Assembly: GCA_945874355.1 (NCBI GenBank) | Contig: CAMCGB010000005.1 | Location: 62,001-126,000, forward strand | Source: an uncultured Bacteroides sp. | GTDB lineage: Bacteria > Bacteroidota > Bacteroidia > Bacteroidales > UBA932 | Reading direction: 5' to 3' | DNA: 64,000 nt | Part shown: piece by piece, positions 9,307-18,861 of the stretch | How the letters are laid out: each line of letters starts with the position of its first letter | Numbering within the stretch: the first letter of the stretch is position 1 | The notes under the pieces: generated by a model | What the model was told of the DNA's origin: nothing | The model's database searches: none | The model's input: only the letters and a program-made list of their open reading frames with translations | Made by a program: the position numbers and the translations under genes

Positions 9307-9813
9307 ATGTCACTGAACAAAGTTATGTTGATCGGTAACGTTGGAAAAGACCCTGAAGTACGTTACCTTGAAGGAAGCGGCCAGAATGGCGCTGCCAGGA
9401 AAGTCGCACAGTTTACCCTTGCTACCACCGAGAGGTACAGGGACCGCAACGGAGAGACAAGAGAGAACACCGAATGGCACAACATCGTAGCCTGGGGCCA
9501 GCCCGCCGATGTTGTCGAGAGATTTGTAAAGAAAGGCACCCAGCTCTACATAGAGGGAAGACTGCGTACCAGAAGCTGGACCGATGCAAGCGGGGTGAAG
9601 AAATACACCACCGAAATAAATGTCGACACTCTGCAGCTGCTCGGCAGAAGGGAGAATCAGGACCAGCAGCCGTATGGCGCCCCTTCACAGGGCTCATACC
9701 AGAGGCCTTCGGCTCCCGCATACCAGGCTCCCAACCAGTATGCCGCCCCTTCGCAGCCTGCCTATACGGCCCCTTCAGTCGACGACAATCCGGCCGACGA
9801 CCTCCCCTTCTAA
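9307..9813 (+). CDS. ssb: Single-stranded DNA-binding protein
   Basis: 168 residues from the ATG at 9307 (MSLNKVMLIGNVGKDPE); the ORF track begins 27 bases too early. The N-terminal 110 residues are the OB-fold (TEWHNIVAWGQPADV, YIEGRLRTRSW). A Gln/Pro/Tyr-rich linker follows, ending in the acidic tip DDLPF that recruits repair proteins. It coats single-stranded DNA in replication and repair. A weak -7-like TATCTTG lies near 9276. The next gene begins 34 bases downstream. Confidence 0.97.
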   Translation: MSLNKVMLIGNVGKDPEVRYLEGSGQNGAARKVAQFTLATTERYRDRNGETRENTEWHNIVAWGQPADVVERFVKKGTQLYIEGRLRTRSWTDASGVKKYTTEINVDTLQLLGRRENQDQQPYGAPSQGSYQRPSAPAYQAPNQYAAPSQPAYTAPSVDDNPADDLPF

Positions 9814-9847
9814 CAGTTGTTTGTACTGACTTCAAACCGATTCAATT

Positions 9848-11215
9848 ATGGCAGAAAAGACCTATAAACTTATGAACGACAGCCCGATAGCCAGATGGAC
9901 CGTGCTCATTCTGGTGGCGCTGATGATGTTCTTCGCATATATGTTCGTGGACGTGATGTCCCCCCTCAAGTCGCTTGTTGAAAGCTCATTGGGGTGGAAC
10001 AGCAGTGTGTTCGGGACCTATGCCGCCTCCGAATACATACTCAACGTCTGCGGCTTCCTGATTATTGCCGGAGTCATTCTGGACAAGCTCGGAGTACGCT
10101 TCTCCGGAATCCTCTCAGCCGGACTTATGGTTGCCGGCGCGCTAATCAAGTTCATCGCGGTGAGCGACTGGTTCCAGGGCACCGCATTCTGCGACTGGCT
10201 GGGCAGCTGGTGGGTAGAGATGCCGGGCAGCGCAAAGCTTGCATCCCTGGGCTTCATGATTTTCGGCTGCGGCTGCGAAATGGAAGGCACCAATGTCTCC
10301 AAGATTCTGGCCAAATGGTTCAAAGGCAAGGAGATGGCTCTCGCAATGGGCCTCGAGATGGCAATTGCCCGCCTCGGTGTGTTCGCCGTGATGTGGATTG
10401 CTCCTATGATTTCGAGCCGTTTTGACGCTTCAATTATGGCTCCTGTAGGTCTGTGCGGCGCCCTGCTCGTAATCGGACTCCTGAACTTTGTAGTATTCGG
10501 AGTTATGGACCGCAAGTTCGACGCCCAGCTCATCGAAGCCGGAATGGCTACCGCCGAAAAGTCCCCCGAGGACGAGTTCCACGTGTCCGACCTCAAGGCC
10601 ATTTTCACCAGCAAGATGTTCTGGATTGTGTCCCTGCTGTGCGTGCTTTACTACAGCGCCATATTCCCCTTCCAGAGATACGCCACCAACTTCCTTGAGG
10701 AGACCCTGCTCATCCCTGCCGACGAGGCCGCCAGGCTGTTCAGCTGCTTCCCCATTCTCGCAATGTGCCTGACCCCGCTTCTGGGCATCTTCCTCGACCG
10801 CATAGGCAAGGGAGCCAGTATGCTTATGGCCGGCTCAGTGATAATGATAGTATGCCACCTGAGCTTCGCGTTCCTGCTGCCCGCAGCACCCCACAAGTGG
10901 CTCGCACTGCTTCTGATTGTGGTTCTCGGCGTCAGCTTCTCCCTCGTGCCCGCAGCCCTCTGGCCGTCGGTTCCGAAGATTATCGACGAGAAGATTCTGG
11001 GCTCTGCCTACTGTCTGATCTTCTGGGTTCAGAACATCGGCCTCTGCCTTGTCCCCATGCTCATCGGCAGCCTGCGCGAATCCACCGGAGGATATCTGGT
11101 GCCTATGATTGTATTCGCAAGCTTCGGAGTACTGGCTTTCATCCTGAGCATCAGCCTCAAGCTTGAAGACAGGAAGAAAGGCTACGGACTCGAAAAGCCC
11201 AATATCCAGAAGTAA
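9848..11215 (+). CDS. Major facilitator superfamily transporter (MFSD1-like), first of a pair
   Basis: 455 residues with about 12 hydrophobic segments and a cytoplasmic N-terminus. The motif following the middle of the N-half, AKWFKGKEMALAMGLEMAIARLG, resembles the lysosomal MFSD1-like branch of the MFS. That branch has been linked to dipeptide transport in animals, but substrate here is unknown. The downstream gene is a paralogue with the same signature (AKWFKGRHVALAMGAQVAVARLG) after only 2 bases, so the two are co-expressed and could act as a pair. Confidence 0.8.
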   Translation: MAEKTYKLMNDSPIARWTVLILVALMMFFAYMFVDVMSPLKSLVESSLGWNSSVFGTYAASEYILNVCGFLIIAGVILDKLGVRFSGILSAGLMVAGALIKFIAVSDWFQGTAFCDWLGSWWVEMPGSAKLASLGFMIFGCGCEMEGTNVSKILAKWFKGKEMALAMGLEMAIARLGVFAVMWIAPMISSRFDASIMAPVGLCGALLVIGLLNFVVFGVMDRKFDAQLIEAGMATAEKSPEDEFHVSDLKAIFTSKMFWIVSLLCVLYYSAIFPFQRYATNFLEETLLIPADEAARLFSCFPILAMCLTPLLGIFLDRIGKGASMLMAGSVIMIVCHLSFAFLLPAAPHKWLALLLIVVLGVSFSLVPAALWPSVPKIIDEKILGSAYCLIFWVQNIGLCLVPMLIGSLRESTGGYLVPMIVFASFGVLAFILSISLKLEDRKKGYGLEKPNIQK

Positions 11216-11217
11216 TT

Positions 11218-12591
11218 ATGTCTGAAAACGTTTCTTGCCCCGGGGCAGCTCCAAAGCTGCCTTTCGGCAAGGCAGGTGCGTGGATTGCGCTCCTGTGCCT
11301 GATGGTGCCGATGTTCGCGTCGTACTTTTTCGACGATATGTTCTCGACACTGTCGCAGATATTCCAGCATCCCGAGGCCCTGGAACTCGGCTGGAGCAGC
11401 GCTGATTATGGTTTCTACGCAGGAGGCTACAGCTTCCTGTGCGTCTGCGGAGGCCTTGTGGTCTGCGGCATCCTTCTGGACGTCTTCGGAGTCAAGATAA
11501 TAGGTTCGGTTTTCGTAGGGCTTATGGCTCTCGGCGCCTCAATTGTGCTCTTTGCCCTGAAGAGCGGCTTTGACAGCAAGGTTTCGCTCGCCATCGCCTA
11601 CGCCGGCTGTATGATATTCGGCCTGGGCAGCGAGATTGCCGGAGTGGCCGTCACCCGTTCTATAGCCAAATGGTTCAAGGGCAGGCACGTAGCTCTTGCA
11701 ATGGGAGCCCAGGTTGCAGTCGCAAGGCTCGGGACCGCTTCGGCTTTCATCATCTCTCCCCTGCTGGTAAAGATGCAGGACGGGGGCGGAATCTACACCC
11801 TGGAGCAGACTGCAAGGCCCGCTGTCGTGGGACTCTCGCTGATAATGCTGGGAGTGCTTCTGTGGGGAGTATTCGTGTGGATGGACAGCCGTTTTGACCG
11901 CCTGAACTCCCTGAAGGCAGGCAAGGGCAAGGTCAAGGAGGAGGACAAGTTCAAGTTCTCCGACCTCGGAAAGGTACTGACCAACCCGCGCTTCATAATG
12001 ATTGCGCTGCTGTGCGTATTCTTCTACTGCTGCATCATCTCATTCAAGAAGTTCGGCACTTCGATAGTCATCCCCCGTTTCGGCCTTCAGAGCGAAAGCG
12101 CGAAGTGGGTCATCTCCCTCATCCCCTTCTTTACCGTAGTCTTCACCCCGCTCTTCGGAGCGCTGGTTGACAAGGTCGGGAAGGCCACCCTGTGGATGGT
12201 GGCGGGCTCGGTGATGGTGCTCTGCGCCCATCTTCTGCTCTGTTTCGCACCCGAAGGCGTGGGCTTCTGGGGCTACGCTTCAATCGCCATTCTCGGAGTC
12301 GGCTACTCCCTGGTCCCTTCTGCGATGTGGCCTACCGTGCCCAAAATAGTTCCCGAGCGCAATCTCGGCACCGCCTACTCCCTCATTTACTGGATCCAGA
12401 ATATGGGAATGCTGCTCGTGCCCATATTCGTGGGCCGTATTTTCGACTCTTATCAGGGACAGAGCGCGGCAGTCAGGGCTGAGTTCATTTTCATAGCTCT
12501 CGGCATAGTTGCCGTTTGCGTAAGCCTGCTTCTGGTCAGATCTTCAAAACTTCACCCCGAACTGGGCATGGACGAAAAGTGCCGCTCATAG
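11218..12591 (+). CDS. Major facilitator superfamily transporter (MFSD1-like), second of a pair
   Basis: 457 residues, about 12 membrane segments, clearly homologous along its length to the preceding transporter (shared AKWFKG and VPSAMWPTVPKI/VPAALWPSVPKI signatures). It starts two bases after the first gene's stop, and dxs begins three bases after its own stop, so all three are probably on one mRNA. Substrate is not readable. Tandem duplication with divergence is the simplest origin. Confidence 0.8.
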   Translation: MSENVSCPGAAPKLPFGKAGAWIALLCLMVPMFASYFFDDMFSTLSQIFQHPEALELGWSSADYGFYAGGYSFLCVCGGLVVCGILLDVFGVKIIGSVFVGLMALGASIVLFALKSGFDSKVSLAIAYAGCMIFGLGSEIAGVAVTRSIAKWFKGRHVALAMGAQVAVARLGTASAFIISPLLVKMQDGGGIYTLEQTARPAVVGLSLIMLGVLLWGVFVWMDSRFDRLNSLKAGKGKVKEEDKFKFSDLGKVLTNPRFIMIALLCVFFYCCIISFKKFGTSIVIPRFGLQSESAKWVISLIPFFTVVFTPLFGALVDKVGKATLWMVAGSVMVLCAHLLLCFAPEGVGFWGYASIAILGVGYSLVPSAMWPTVPKIVPERNLGTAYSLIYWIQNMGMLLVPIFVGRIFDSYQGQSAAVRAEFIFIALGIVAVCVSLLLVRSSKLHPELGMDEKCRS

Positions 12592-12594
12592 ACG

Positions 12595-14469
12595 ATGGAC
12601 AGACCTTTGCTCGACAGGATCGGCTCCCCCGGGGACCTCAAAACCCTTGACCGCGCAGAACTAAAAGAGCTCTGCGCGCAGATTCGCGACTATATAGTAG
12701 AGGTATGTTCGACCAATCCCGGGCACCTGGCTTCGAGCCTGGGCGCGGTGGAAATCATTGTCGCCCTGCACTACGTGTACTCCGCGCCCAGGGACAAAAT
12801 CATTTTCGATGTCGGGCATCAGGCCTATGCGCACAAAATCCTGACTTCGAGACGGGAAGAGTTCAGAAGCCTGAGGAGCAAGGACGGCATCAGCGGCTTC
12901 CCCAATATGGCTGAGAGTCCCTACGACTCTTTCGGGGTGGGACATTCTTCGACTTCGATATCAGCAGCCCTGGGATACGCCGAAGCCGCAAAACGCCTCG
13001 GCGACGGAAGCAGGAGCGTAGCCGTGATTGGGGACGGAGCGATGACAGGAGGCCTTGCGTTCGAGGGGCTTAACAACGCCGGAGCCAGCCGTTCCGACAT
13101 ACTGGTGATTCTGAACGACAACAATCAGTCCATAGACAACAACACTGGAGCCCTGCACAACCACCTTCTGAAGCTCACCACCAGTTCTTCCTACAACCGC
13201 TTCAAAACCAGGATATGGGACCTTCTGGGAGACGGGGCCTTCAGGCATTTTCTGCAGCGCTGGGTCCGCAGCCTCAAGTCCTGGTTTGTCAAGAAATCCG
13301 GCGGAGACCTTTTCGAGTCCCTGGGTTTCAGGTACTTCGGCCCCGTGGACGGGAACAATCTCGACGAGATGATAGACACGCTCACCAAGATCCGTGATAT
13401 GAAAGGCCCGAGGCTTCTGCACTGCATAAGCGTCAAGGGCAAGGGTTACGCCCCTGCCGAGCAGGATCCGGTGACCTGGCACGCTCCCGGGAAGTTCGAC
13501 CCCGCAAGCGGCCAGAGACTCAAGAAGAAAGCGGGCGCAAGCCTGTATCAGGATGTGTTCGGACAGGTGCTGCTGGAGCTCTGCCGGAAAGATAAAAAGG
13601 TGGTCGGAGTAACCCCTGCGATGGCCAAAGGCTGCGGGATGACTCCCCTGAGCAGGACTCTCAAGGACCAGTTCTTTGATGTAGGCATTGAAGAAGAGCA
13701 CGCCGTGACCTTCTCGGCAGGCCTTTGCGCCGCAGGTTTCAAGCCGTTCTGCAACATCTATTCTTCTTTCAGCCAGCGCTCTTACGACCAGATTATCCAC
13801 GATGTGGCTCTGCAGAAGCTGGGAGTGGTGCTCTGTTTCGACAGGGCCGGGCTGGTCGGCGAGGATGGAGCAACGCACAACGGCTGTTTCGATATGGCGG
13901 CGTACCGCAGCATCCCGGGCATCGTGATCAGCTCCCCCAAAGACGAGATGGAGCTGAAGAATCTGATGTACACTGCCTACCTCCACAACTCCTCCCCTTT
14001 TATAATAAGGTATCCGAGAGGAGAAGGCAACGGAGCGGAGTGGAAAGACAAAGAGGCCGAAAAACTTGAAATTGGCAAGGCCGAATGCCTGATGGAAGGA
14101 AGCGAAGTGGCCCTTGTGTGCATAGGACCCATCTCGGCCGCAGCCATCGAAGCGGCCAAAGGCTGCAACGGAAGGGTGGGAGTGTACAATTTCCGCTTCC
14201 TCAAACCCTTCGACACAGAGGCGCTCTCCCACATTGCACAGCACTACCGTACAATCATCACAATTGAAGAAGGGAGTCTGAAAGGCGGGCTCTATTCTGA
14301 AGTATGCGAGAGTCTGCAAAGTCTCGGCGAAAGCATCAAAGTAGAGGGTCTGGGCATCCCTGACCGCTTCATAAGCCACAAGAGCAGAGCGGAACAACTT
14401 GCCGAATGCGGAATCGACAAGGAAGGAATTGAAAAAAGTTTGCAAAAATATTTGCAGATTAATAAATAA
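12595..14469 (+). CDS. dxs: 1-deoxy-D-xylulose-5-phosphate synthase
   Basis: 624 residues, normal for the family. The thiamine-diphosphate motif is IGDGAMTGG...NDNN. The N-terminal GHQAYAHKILTSR and GVGHSSTSISAALG and the transketolase central domain with DRAGLVGEDGATHNG are all present, followed by the C-terminal transketolase domain. It condenses pyruvate and glyceraldehyde 3-phosphate, the first step of the MEP isoprenoid pathway, also feeding thiamine and pyridoxal synthesis. It directly follows the two MFS genes. The tRNA/tuf promoter overlaps its 3' end. Confidence 0.97.
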   Translation: MDRPLLDRIGSPGDLKTLDRAELKELCAQIRDYIVEVCSTNPGHLASSLGAVEIIVALHYVYSAPRDKIIFDVGHQAYAHKILTSRREEFRSLRSKDGISGFPNMAESPYDSFGVGHSSTSISAALGYAEAAKRLGDGSRSVAVIGDGAMTGGLAFEGLNNAGASRSDILVILNDNNQSIDNNTGALHNHLLKLTTSSSYNRFKTRIWDLLGDGAFRHFLQRWVRSLKSWFVKKSGGDLFESLGFRYFGPVDGNNLDEMIDTLTKIRDMKGPRLLHCISVKGKGYAPAEQDPVTWHAPGKFDPASGQRLKKKAGASLYQDVFGQVLLELCRKDKKVVGVTPAMAKGCGMTPLSRTLKDQFFDVGIEEEHAVTFSAGLCAAGFKPFCNIYSSFSQRSYDQIIHDVALQKLGVVLCFDRAGLVGEDGATHNGCFDMAAYRSIPGIVISSPKDEMELKNLMYTAYLHNSSPFIIRYPRGEGNGAEWKDKEAEKLEIGKAECLMEGSEVALVCIGPISAAAIEAAKGCNGRVGVYNFRFLKPFDTEALSHIAQHYRTIITIEEGSLKGGLYSEVCESLQSLGESIKVEGLGIPDRFISHKSRAEQLAECGIDKEGIEKSLQKYLQINK

Positions 14470-14481
14470 TCACTATCTTTG
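14452..14481 (+). promoter_or_regulatory. Promoter of the tRNA-tuf operon
   Basis: TTG (14452-14454), 19 bases, then TATCTTTG (14474-14481): the best-spaced -33/-7 pair in the window. The -33 lies inside the end of dxs. The start would fall near 14486, about 32 bases before the first tRNA. Confidence 0.75.
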
Positions 14482-14517
14482 CAATCCCTTACCGATAGGG
14501 GGACTTTGAAATACGAT

Positions 14518-14591
14518 GCCGATGTAGCTCAGATGGCTAGAGCGCGTGATTTGTAATCTCGAGGTCGTGGGTTCGATTCCCTCCATCGGCT
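14518..14591 (+). tRNA. tRNA-Thr (anticodon TGT)
   Basis: 74 nt cloverleaf: acceptor GCCGATG/CATCGGC, D arm GCTC/GAGC, anticodon loop TTTGTAA (TGT) and T loop TTCGATT, with no encoded CCA. The anticodon stem (CGTGA/TCTCG) and the T stem (GTGGG/CCCTC) each contain one internal U-U mismatch. First tRNA of the operon, corresponding in position to E. coli thrU. Confidence 0.93.
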
Positions 14592-14602
14592 CATCAGCAA
14601 AA

Positions 14603-14684
14603 GGGCAAGTACCAGAGTGGCCAAATGGGGCAGACTGTAAATCTGCTGGTTTTACCTTCGGTGGTTCGAATCCATCCTTGCCCA
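14603..14684 (+). tRNA. tRNA-Tyr (anticodon GTA)
   Basis: 82 nt with a long class II variable arm. Acceptor GGGCAAG/CTTGCCC, anticodon stem-loop GCAGA-CTGTAAA-TCTGC and T loop TTCGAAT are present. Discriminator A, no encoded CCA. Same position as E. coli tyrU. Confidence 0.95.
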
Positions 14685-14695
14685 CAATATTCTAA

Positions 14696-14767
14696 GCGGG
14701 GTTCGTATAATGGCTATTATGCCAGCCTTCCAAGCTGGAAATGGGAGTTCGATTCTCCTACCCCGCT
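14696..14767 (+). tRNA. tRNA-Gly (anticodon TCC)
   Basis: 72 nt: acceptor GCGGGGT/ACCCCGC, anticodon stem-loop CCAGC-CTTCCAA-GCTGG and T loop TTCGATT. No encoded CCA. Same position as E. coli glyT. Confidence 0.95.
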
Positions 14768-14775
14768 CAGATGTT

Positions 14776-14847
<72 letters not shown>

Positions 14848-14852
14848 CGAAT

Positions 14853-14878
14853 GCCGGTCTAAAAGCCGGCTTGTTTTT
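14853..14878 (+). terminator. Hairpin with T-run between the tRNAs and tuf
   Basis: GCCGG-(8 nt)-CCGGC followed by TTGTTTTT. It has the form of a weak intrinsic terminator or attenuator that could set the tRNA:tuf ratio or give an RNA-processing boundary. No convincing -7 element was found between it and tuf, so some readthrough is expected. Confidence 0.55.
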
Positions 14879-14902
14879 GCAACAACTTTTATACGTAATA
14901 TT

Positions 14903-16090
14903 ATGGCAAAAGAAGTTTTTAAGAGGGACAAACCTCACGTTAACATTGGTACAATTGGCCATGTTGACCACGGTAAGACCACACTTACCGCTGCTATCAC
15001 CAAGGTGCTGGCAGACAAAGGCTTTAGCGAGGCCAAATCATTCGATCAGATTGATAACGCCCCCGAGGAGAAGGAGCGCGGTATCACCATCAACTCTTCA
15101 CACGTAGAGTATCAGACCGCCAATCGTCACTATGCGCATGTCGATTGCCCGGGTCACGCCGACTACGTTAAGAACATGGTTACCGGTGCAGCCCAGATGG
15201 ACGGTGCTATCCTTGTAGTTGCCGCTACTGACGGTCCTATGCCCCAGACCAACGAGCACGTGCTTCTCGCTAAGCAGGTGAACGTACCTAAGATGGTCGT
15301 ATTCCTCAACAAGGTTGACCTCGTTGACGACGAGGAAATGCTCGACCTCGTGGAGATGGAGGTTCGCGACCTTCTGAACAAGTATGATTTCGACGGCGAC
15401 AACGCTCCCATCATCCGCGGTTCCGCTCTTGGTGCTCTTAACGGAGAGCCTAAGTGGATGGACAAGGTTATGGAGCTTATGGACGCTGTTGACTCCTACA
15501 TTCCCCTTCCTGTACGTGAGAACGAGAAGCCTTTCCTCATGCCTATCGAGGACATCTTCTCAATCACCGGTCGTGGAACCGTTGTTACCGGACGTATCGA
15601 GACCGGTACCATCCACGTCAATGACCCTGCAGAAATCGTAGGTTTCAACGACAAGCCCAAGAACACCGTCGTTACAGGTGTCGAGATGTTCCGCAAGCTC
15701 CTCGATCAGGGAGAGGCCGGAGACAACGTAGGTCTTCTGCTCCGCGGTATCGACAAGAAGGAAGTTAAGCGTGGTGAGGTTATCGCCAAGCCCGGCTCAA
15801 TCACTCCTCACAAGCACTTCCTCGGACAGATTTACGTCCTGAAGAAGGAAGAGGGTGGCCGTCACACTCCTTTCCACAACAAGTATCGTCCTCAGTTCTT
15901 CATCCGCACCCTGGACGTTACCGGAGAGATTACTCTTCCTGAGGGAGTTGAGATGGTTATGCCTGGTGACAACGTTGAGATCGACGTTACGCTCATCACT
16001 CCTGTCGCACTTAACGAGAATCTGCGTTTCGCCATCCGCGAAGGTGGACGTACCGTTGGTGCAGGTCAGGTAACCAAGATTCTTGACTAA
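14903..16090 (+). CDS. tuf: Translation elongation factor Tu
   Basis: 395 residues, typical length. GTPase motifs are GHVDHGKTT (P-loop), DCPGHADY (G3) and NKVD (G4), followed by beta-barrel domains 2 and 3 ending [14 protein letters not shown]. It delivers aminoacyl-tRNA to the ribosome. Codon use is noticeably biased towards a few favoured codons, as expected for very high expression. It lies between four tRNA genes and tRNA-Trp/secE in the conserved order. Confidence 0.99.
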   Translation: MAKEVFKRDKPHVNIGTIGHVDHGKTTLTAAITKVLADKGFSEAKSFDQIDNAPEEKERGITINSSHVEYQTANRHYAHVDCPGHADYVKNMVTGAAQMDGAILVVAATDGPMPQTNEHVLLAKQVNVPKMVVFLNKVDLVDDEEMLDLVEMEVRDLLNKYDFDGDNAPIIRGSALGALNGEPKWMDKVMELMDAVDSYIPLPVRENEKPFLMPIEDIFSITGRGTVVTGRIETGTIHVNDPAEIVGFNDKPKNTVVTGVEMFRKLLDQGEAGDNVGLLLRGIDKKEVKRGEVIAKPGSITPHKHFLGQIYVLKKEEGGRHTPFHNKYRPQFFIRTLDVTGEITLPEGVEMVMPGDNVEIDVTLITPVALNENLRFAIREGGRTVGAGQVTKILD

Positions 16091-16103
16091 TCAAGCATCC
16101 CAA

Positions 16104-16129
16104 AAGACCGGTACCCCGGTGCCGGTCTT
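16104..16129 (+). other. Strong hairpin between tuf and tRNA-Trp
   Basis: AAGACCGG and CCGGTCTT flank a 10-nt loop, four bases before the tRNA-Trp acceptor. There is no T-run after it. It may stabilise the tuf 3' end after tRNA processing, or act as a partial attenuator. Confidence 0.5.
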
Positions 16130-16133
16130 ATAC

Positions 16134-16204
16134 AGGGGAATAGAACAATGGTAGTTCAGCGGTCTCCAAAACCGTCCATGTGGGTTCGATTCCTGCTTCC
16201 CCTG
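16134..16204 (+). tRNA. tRNA-Trp (anticodon CCA)
   Basis: 71 nt: acceptor AGGGGAA/TTCCCCT, anticodon stem-loop GCGGT-CTCCAAA-ACCGT with one G-U pair, T loop TTCGATT, discriminator G. It sits between tuf and secE, its usual place in Bacteroidota. Confidence 0.94.
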
Positions 16205-16288
16205 CAAATATCAAAGGTTACGATTTGGTAATTGTTTAACAGGTGCCACTTCCGCGCTTCCATACTGCGGCACCCATTAAATGTAAAG

Positions 16289-16477
16289 ATGAGAAAGTTT
16301 ATCAATTACTGCAAAGAGTCTTTCGTAGAGTTGACCAAGAAGACGACTTGGCCGAGTTGGCAGAAGCTTACAGGCTCCGCCATTTTGGTGATTGTCGCAA
16401 CCGTTGTTCTTGCCCTTATTCTTTGGGTTATCGACTTCGCTTTCCAATCTCTGATGACCGGCATTTACAAACTGTAA
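16289..16477 (+). CDS. secE: Preprotein translocase subunit SecE
   Basis: 62 residues from the ATG at 16289; the ORF track starts earlier at a TTG. A short basic N-terminus (KESFVELTKKTTWPSWQKL) precedes a single membrane helix, the usual minimal SecE. It clamps SecY in the translocon. It is 12 bases upstream of nusG. Confidence 0.95.
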   Translation: MRKFINYCKESFVELTKKTTWPSWQKLTGSAILVIVATVVLALILWVIDFAFQSLMTGIYKL

Positions 16478-16489
16478 TTTGTTCTAGTC

Positions 16490-17056
16490 ATGGGCGAAAT
16501 GAAATGGTATGTTCTGCGCACCGCAGGAACCAAGGAGAAAAAAGCCAAGGAATACCTCGAGAAGGAAATCGAGAGGAGCGGACTGCAGGACGAAGTCGGA
16601 CAGGTTCTTGTTCCGGTTAAAAAAGAGATAGTGACACAGAAAGGCAAGAGAAAAGCCGTTGACAAACTGCTTTTCCCTGGCTATGTTCTTATTCAGGCCG
16701 AGCTCAGCGCAAAGCTGGAGAACATCATCCGCAATCTCGTTCCCGGAATGAGCGGATTCCTGACTGAAAAGAAAACCACCAATGGAACTCAGGTTGAGAG
16801 AGTGCCCGTTCCTCTTCGTGACGAAGAAGTTCAGAGGATACTCGGCAACCAGGACGAGAACATCGATGCGGCTGCAGAGACCCTGGTCAATTGCAGTGTC
16901 GGAGATTCTGTAAAGATTACCGACGGTCCCTTCAGCGGCTTCGACGGCACTGTCGAGGAGATACTCGAAGACAGGAGCAAGATTAAAGTCATCGTCGAGA
17001 TTTTCGGCAGAAAGACCCTAGTAGAACTCAGCTTTACTCAAGTAACAAAAGCATAA
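16490..17056 (+). CDS. nusG: Transcription termination/antitermination protein NusG
   Basis: 188 residues. An N-terminal NGN domain (MKWYVLRTAGTKEKKAKEYL, LFPGYVLIQ) is followed by a KOW domain (GDSVKITDGPFSGFDGTV). It binds the RNA polymerase clamp and links transcription to Rho or ribosomes. It lies between secE and rplK in the universal order. Confidence 0.98.
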   Translation: MGEMKWYVLRTAGTKEKKAKEYLEKEIERSGLQDEVGQVLVPVKKEIVTQKGKRKAVDKLLFPGYVLIQAELSAKLENIIRNLVPGMSGFLTEKKTTNGTQVERVPVPLRDEEVQRILGNQDENIDAAAETLVNCSVGDSVKITDGPFSGFDGTVEEILEDRSKIKVIVEIFGRKTLVELSFTQVTKA

Positions 17057-17062
17057 AAAATC

Positions 17063-17506
17063 ATGGCAAAAGAAGTTACCGGATTCATTAAGCTCCAAAT
17101 CAAAGGCGGAGCTGCAAATCCCGCACCTCCGGTAGGACCTGCTCTCGGTTCCAAAGGCTTGAACATCATGGACTTCTGCAAGGCTTTCAACGCAGCCACG
17201 CAGGCCCAGGCAGGTAAGATTGTACCGGTTGTGATTACTGTCTATTCCGACAAGTCATTCACATTCGAAGTTAAGCAGCCGCCAGTAGCTGTATCAATCA
17301 AGGAAGCTGCAAAGATCACCACAGCCTCAGGAGAGCCTAACCGCAAGAAGGTTGCAAGCATCACCTGGGACCAGGTAAAGACCATCGCTGAAGGCAAGAT
17401 GCCGGATATGAACTGCTTCACTCTCGAAGCCGCTATGCGTATGGTTGCAGGAACAGCAAGAAGTATGGGTGTCACCGTCACCGGTGAATTCCCCGAGAAC
17501 CTTTAA
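17063..17506 (+). CDS. rplK: 50S ribosomal protein L11
   Basis: 147 residues. It has the N-terminal [19 protein letters not shown] signature and the C-terminal rRNA-binding domain with [10 protein letters not shown]. It forms the GTPase-associated centre with 23S rRNA. It starts 6 bases after nusG. Confidence 0.99.
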   Translation: MAKEVTGFIKLQIKGGAANPAPPVGPALGSKGLNIMDFCKAFNAATQAQAGKIVPVVITVYSDKSFTFEVKQPPVAVSIKEAAKITTASGEPNRKKVASITWDQVKTIAEGKMPDMNCFTLEAAMRMVAGTARSMGVTVTGEFPENL

Positions 17507-17521
17507 ACCCCGGCACACATT

Positions 17522-18226
17522 ATGAGCAAAATGACAAAAAATCAGAAAGCTGCAGCTGAGAAGTTCGATTCTCACAAGCTGTACTCACTCGCAGATGCGT
17601 GCCAGGTTGTAAAGGACATCACATACACCAAGTTTGACGCATCAGTAGAAATTTCCGCCAACCTCGGCGTTGACCCCCGCAAGGCCAACCAGATGATTCG
17701 TGGCGTCGTTACCCTTCCTCACGGAACCGGTAAGGTCGTAAGAGTCCTCGCCCTCTGTACTCCCGACAAGGAGAACGAGGCAAAGGAGGCAGGCGCAGAC
17801 TACGTAGGACTCGACGAGTATATCGAGAAGATCAAGGGAGGCTGGACCGATGTTGACGTTATTGTCTGCACCCCTTCAGTTATGGCCAAGGTCGGTGCTC
17901 TCGGTAAGATTCTCGGTCCCCGCGGACTTATGCCTAACCCCAAGACAGGCACCGTAACCATGGAAATCGGCGCAGCCGTCAAGGCTTCCAAGGCCGGTAA
18001 GATCGATTTCAAGGTTGACAAGACCGGTATCGTTCACGCCGCCATCGGAAAGGTTTCATTCTCTGCACAGCAGATCTATGAGAACGCTGCAGAGGTGCTG
18101 AACGCCATCTCCAAGCTGAAGCCCCAGTCACTCAAGGGCACATATATGAAGAGCGCAGCTCTCTGCTCTACCATGAGCGCAGGTATCAAGGTTGATCTCA
18201 AGGCATTCCTCAACAATGCTGAGTAA
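17522..18226 (+). CDS. rplA: 50S ribosomal protein L1
   Basis: 234 residues, standard length. It has [20 protein letters not shown] and the central [16 protein letters not shown] signature. It builds the L1 stalk and in many bacteria represses its own operon; no clear L1 operator mimic was picked out upstream of rplK. Confidence 0.99.
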   Translation: MSKMTKNQKAAAEKFDSHKLYSLADACQVVKDITYTKFDASVEISANLGVDPRKANQMIRGVVTLPHGTGKVVRVLALCTPDKENEAKEAGADYVGLDEYIEKIKGGWTDVDVIVCTPSVMAKVGALGKILGPRGLMPNPKTGTVTMEIGAAVKASKAGKIDFKVDKTGIVHAAIGKVSFSAQQIYENAAEVLNAISKLKPQSLKGTYMKSAALCSTMSAGIKVDLKAFLNNAE

Positions 18227-18238
18227 AAATTCAATATT

Positions 18239-18829
18239 ATGAAGAAAGAAGTAAAAGGTCAGATTATTGAAAGCATCTCAGCGCAGCTCCAGCAGTATCC
18301 CAACTTCTACATCACGGATATCGCAGGCCTGAATGCCGGACAGACAAGCAAACTCCGTCGTGAGTGCTTCAAAGAGGGCGTTGTCCTCACTGTAGTGAAG
18401 AACACTCTCTTCGCACACGTGCTCAAGGGACTCGAGAACGAGGAAGTAAAAACCCTGTCCGAGACTCTGGTAGGCAACACCGCAATTATGTACACCACCA
18501 CCCCCGCCGCTCCTGCCAAGCTCATCAAGAAGCTTCAGAAGGAAGGATTCAGCAAGCCTGTAATCAAGGGTGCCTATGTACAGGACTGCGTTTTCATCGG
18601 AGAGGACAAACTCGAGGCTCTCGCAGCCATCAAGACCAAGGAAGAGCTCATCGGCGACATCATCGGTCTGCTCCAGAGCCCTATACGCAACGTCGTATCT
18701 GCTCTTGAGAATGCATCCGAGGGCAAGGCTGAGGACGAGAAGATCTACTCAGCCCAGGCTGCTCCTGCTCCCGCAGCAGAGAGCGCTTCAGAGGAAACAG
18801 CAGCACCTGAAACTCCCGCTGCAGAATAA
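18239..18829 (+). CDS. rplJ: 50S ribosomal protein L10
   Basis: 196 residues, longer than the E. coli form because of a C-terminal Ala/Pro/Glu-rich tail of about 25 residues (AQAAPAPAAESASEET). The core has the N-terminal rRNA-binding part and the helix that carries L7/L12 dimers. Only 12 bases separate it from rplA, so the L10 leader seen before rplJ in many bacteria has no room here. Confidence 0.97.
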   Translation: MKKEVKGQIIESISAQLQQYPNFYITDIAGLNAGQTSKLRRECFKEGVVLTVVKNTLFAHVLKGLENEEVKTLSETLVGNTAIMYTTTPAAPAKLIKKLQKEGFSKPVIKGAYVQDCVFIGEDKLEALAAIKTKEELIGDIIGLLQSPIRNVVSALENASEGKAEDEKIYSAQAAPAPAAESASEETAAPETPAAE

Positions 18830-18861
18830 AAAATTATTAACAATTTAAAAATTATACAATT

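Noticed and set aside
12961-14445. 494-aa minus-strand ORF
   Set aside because: Antisense to dxs; it exists because of the GC-rich codon pattern.
16104-16129. Full intrinsic terminator after tuf
   Set aside because: The hairpin is strong but lacks a T-run and is followed at once by tRNA-Trp of the same operon, so it was listed only as a hairpin.
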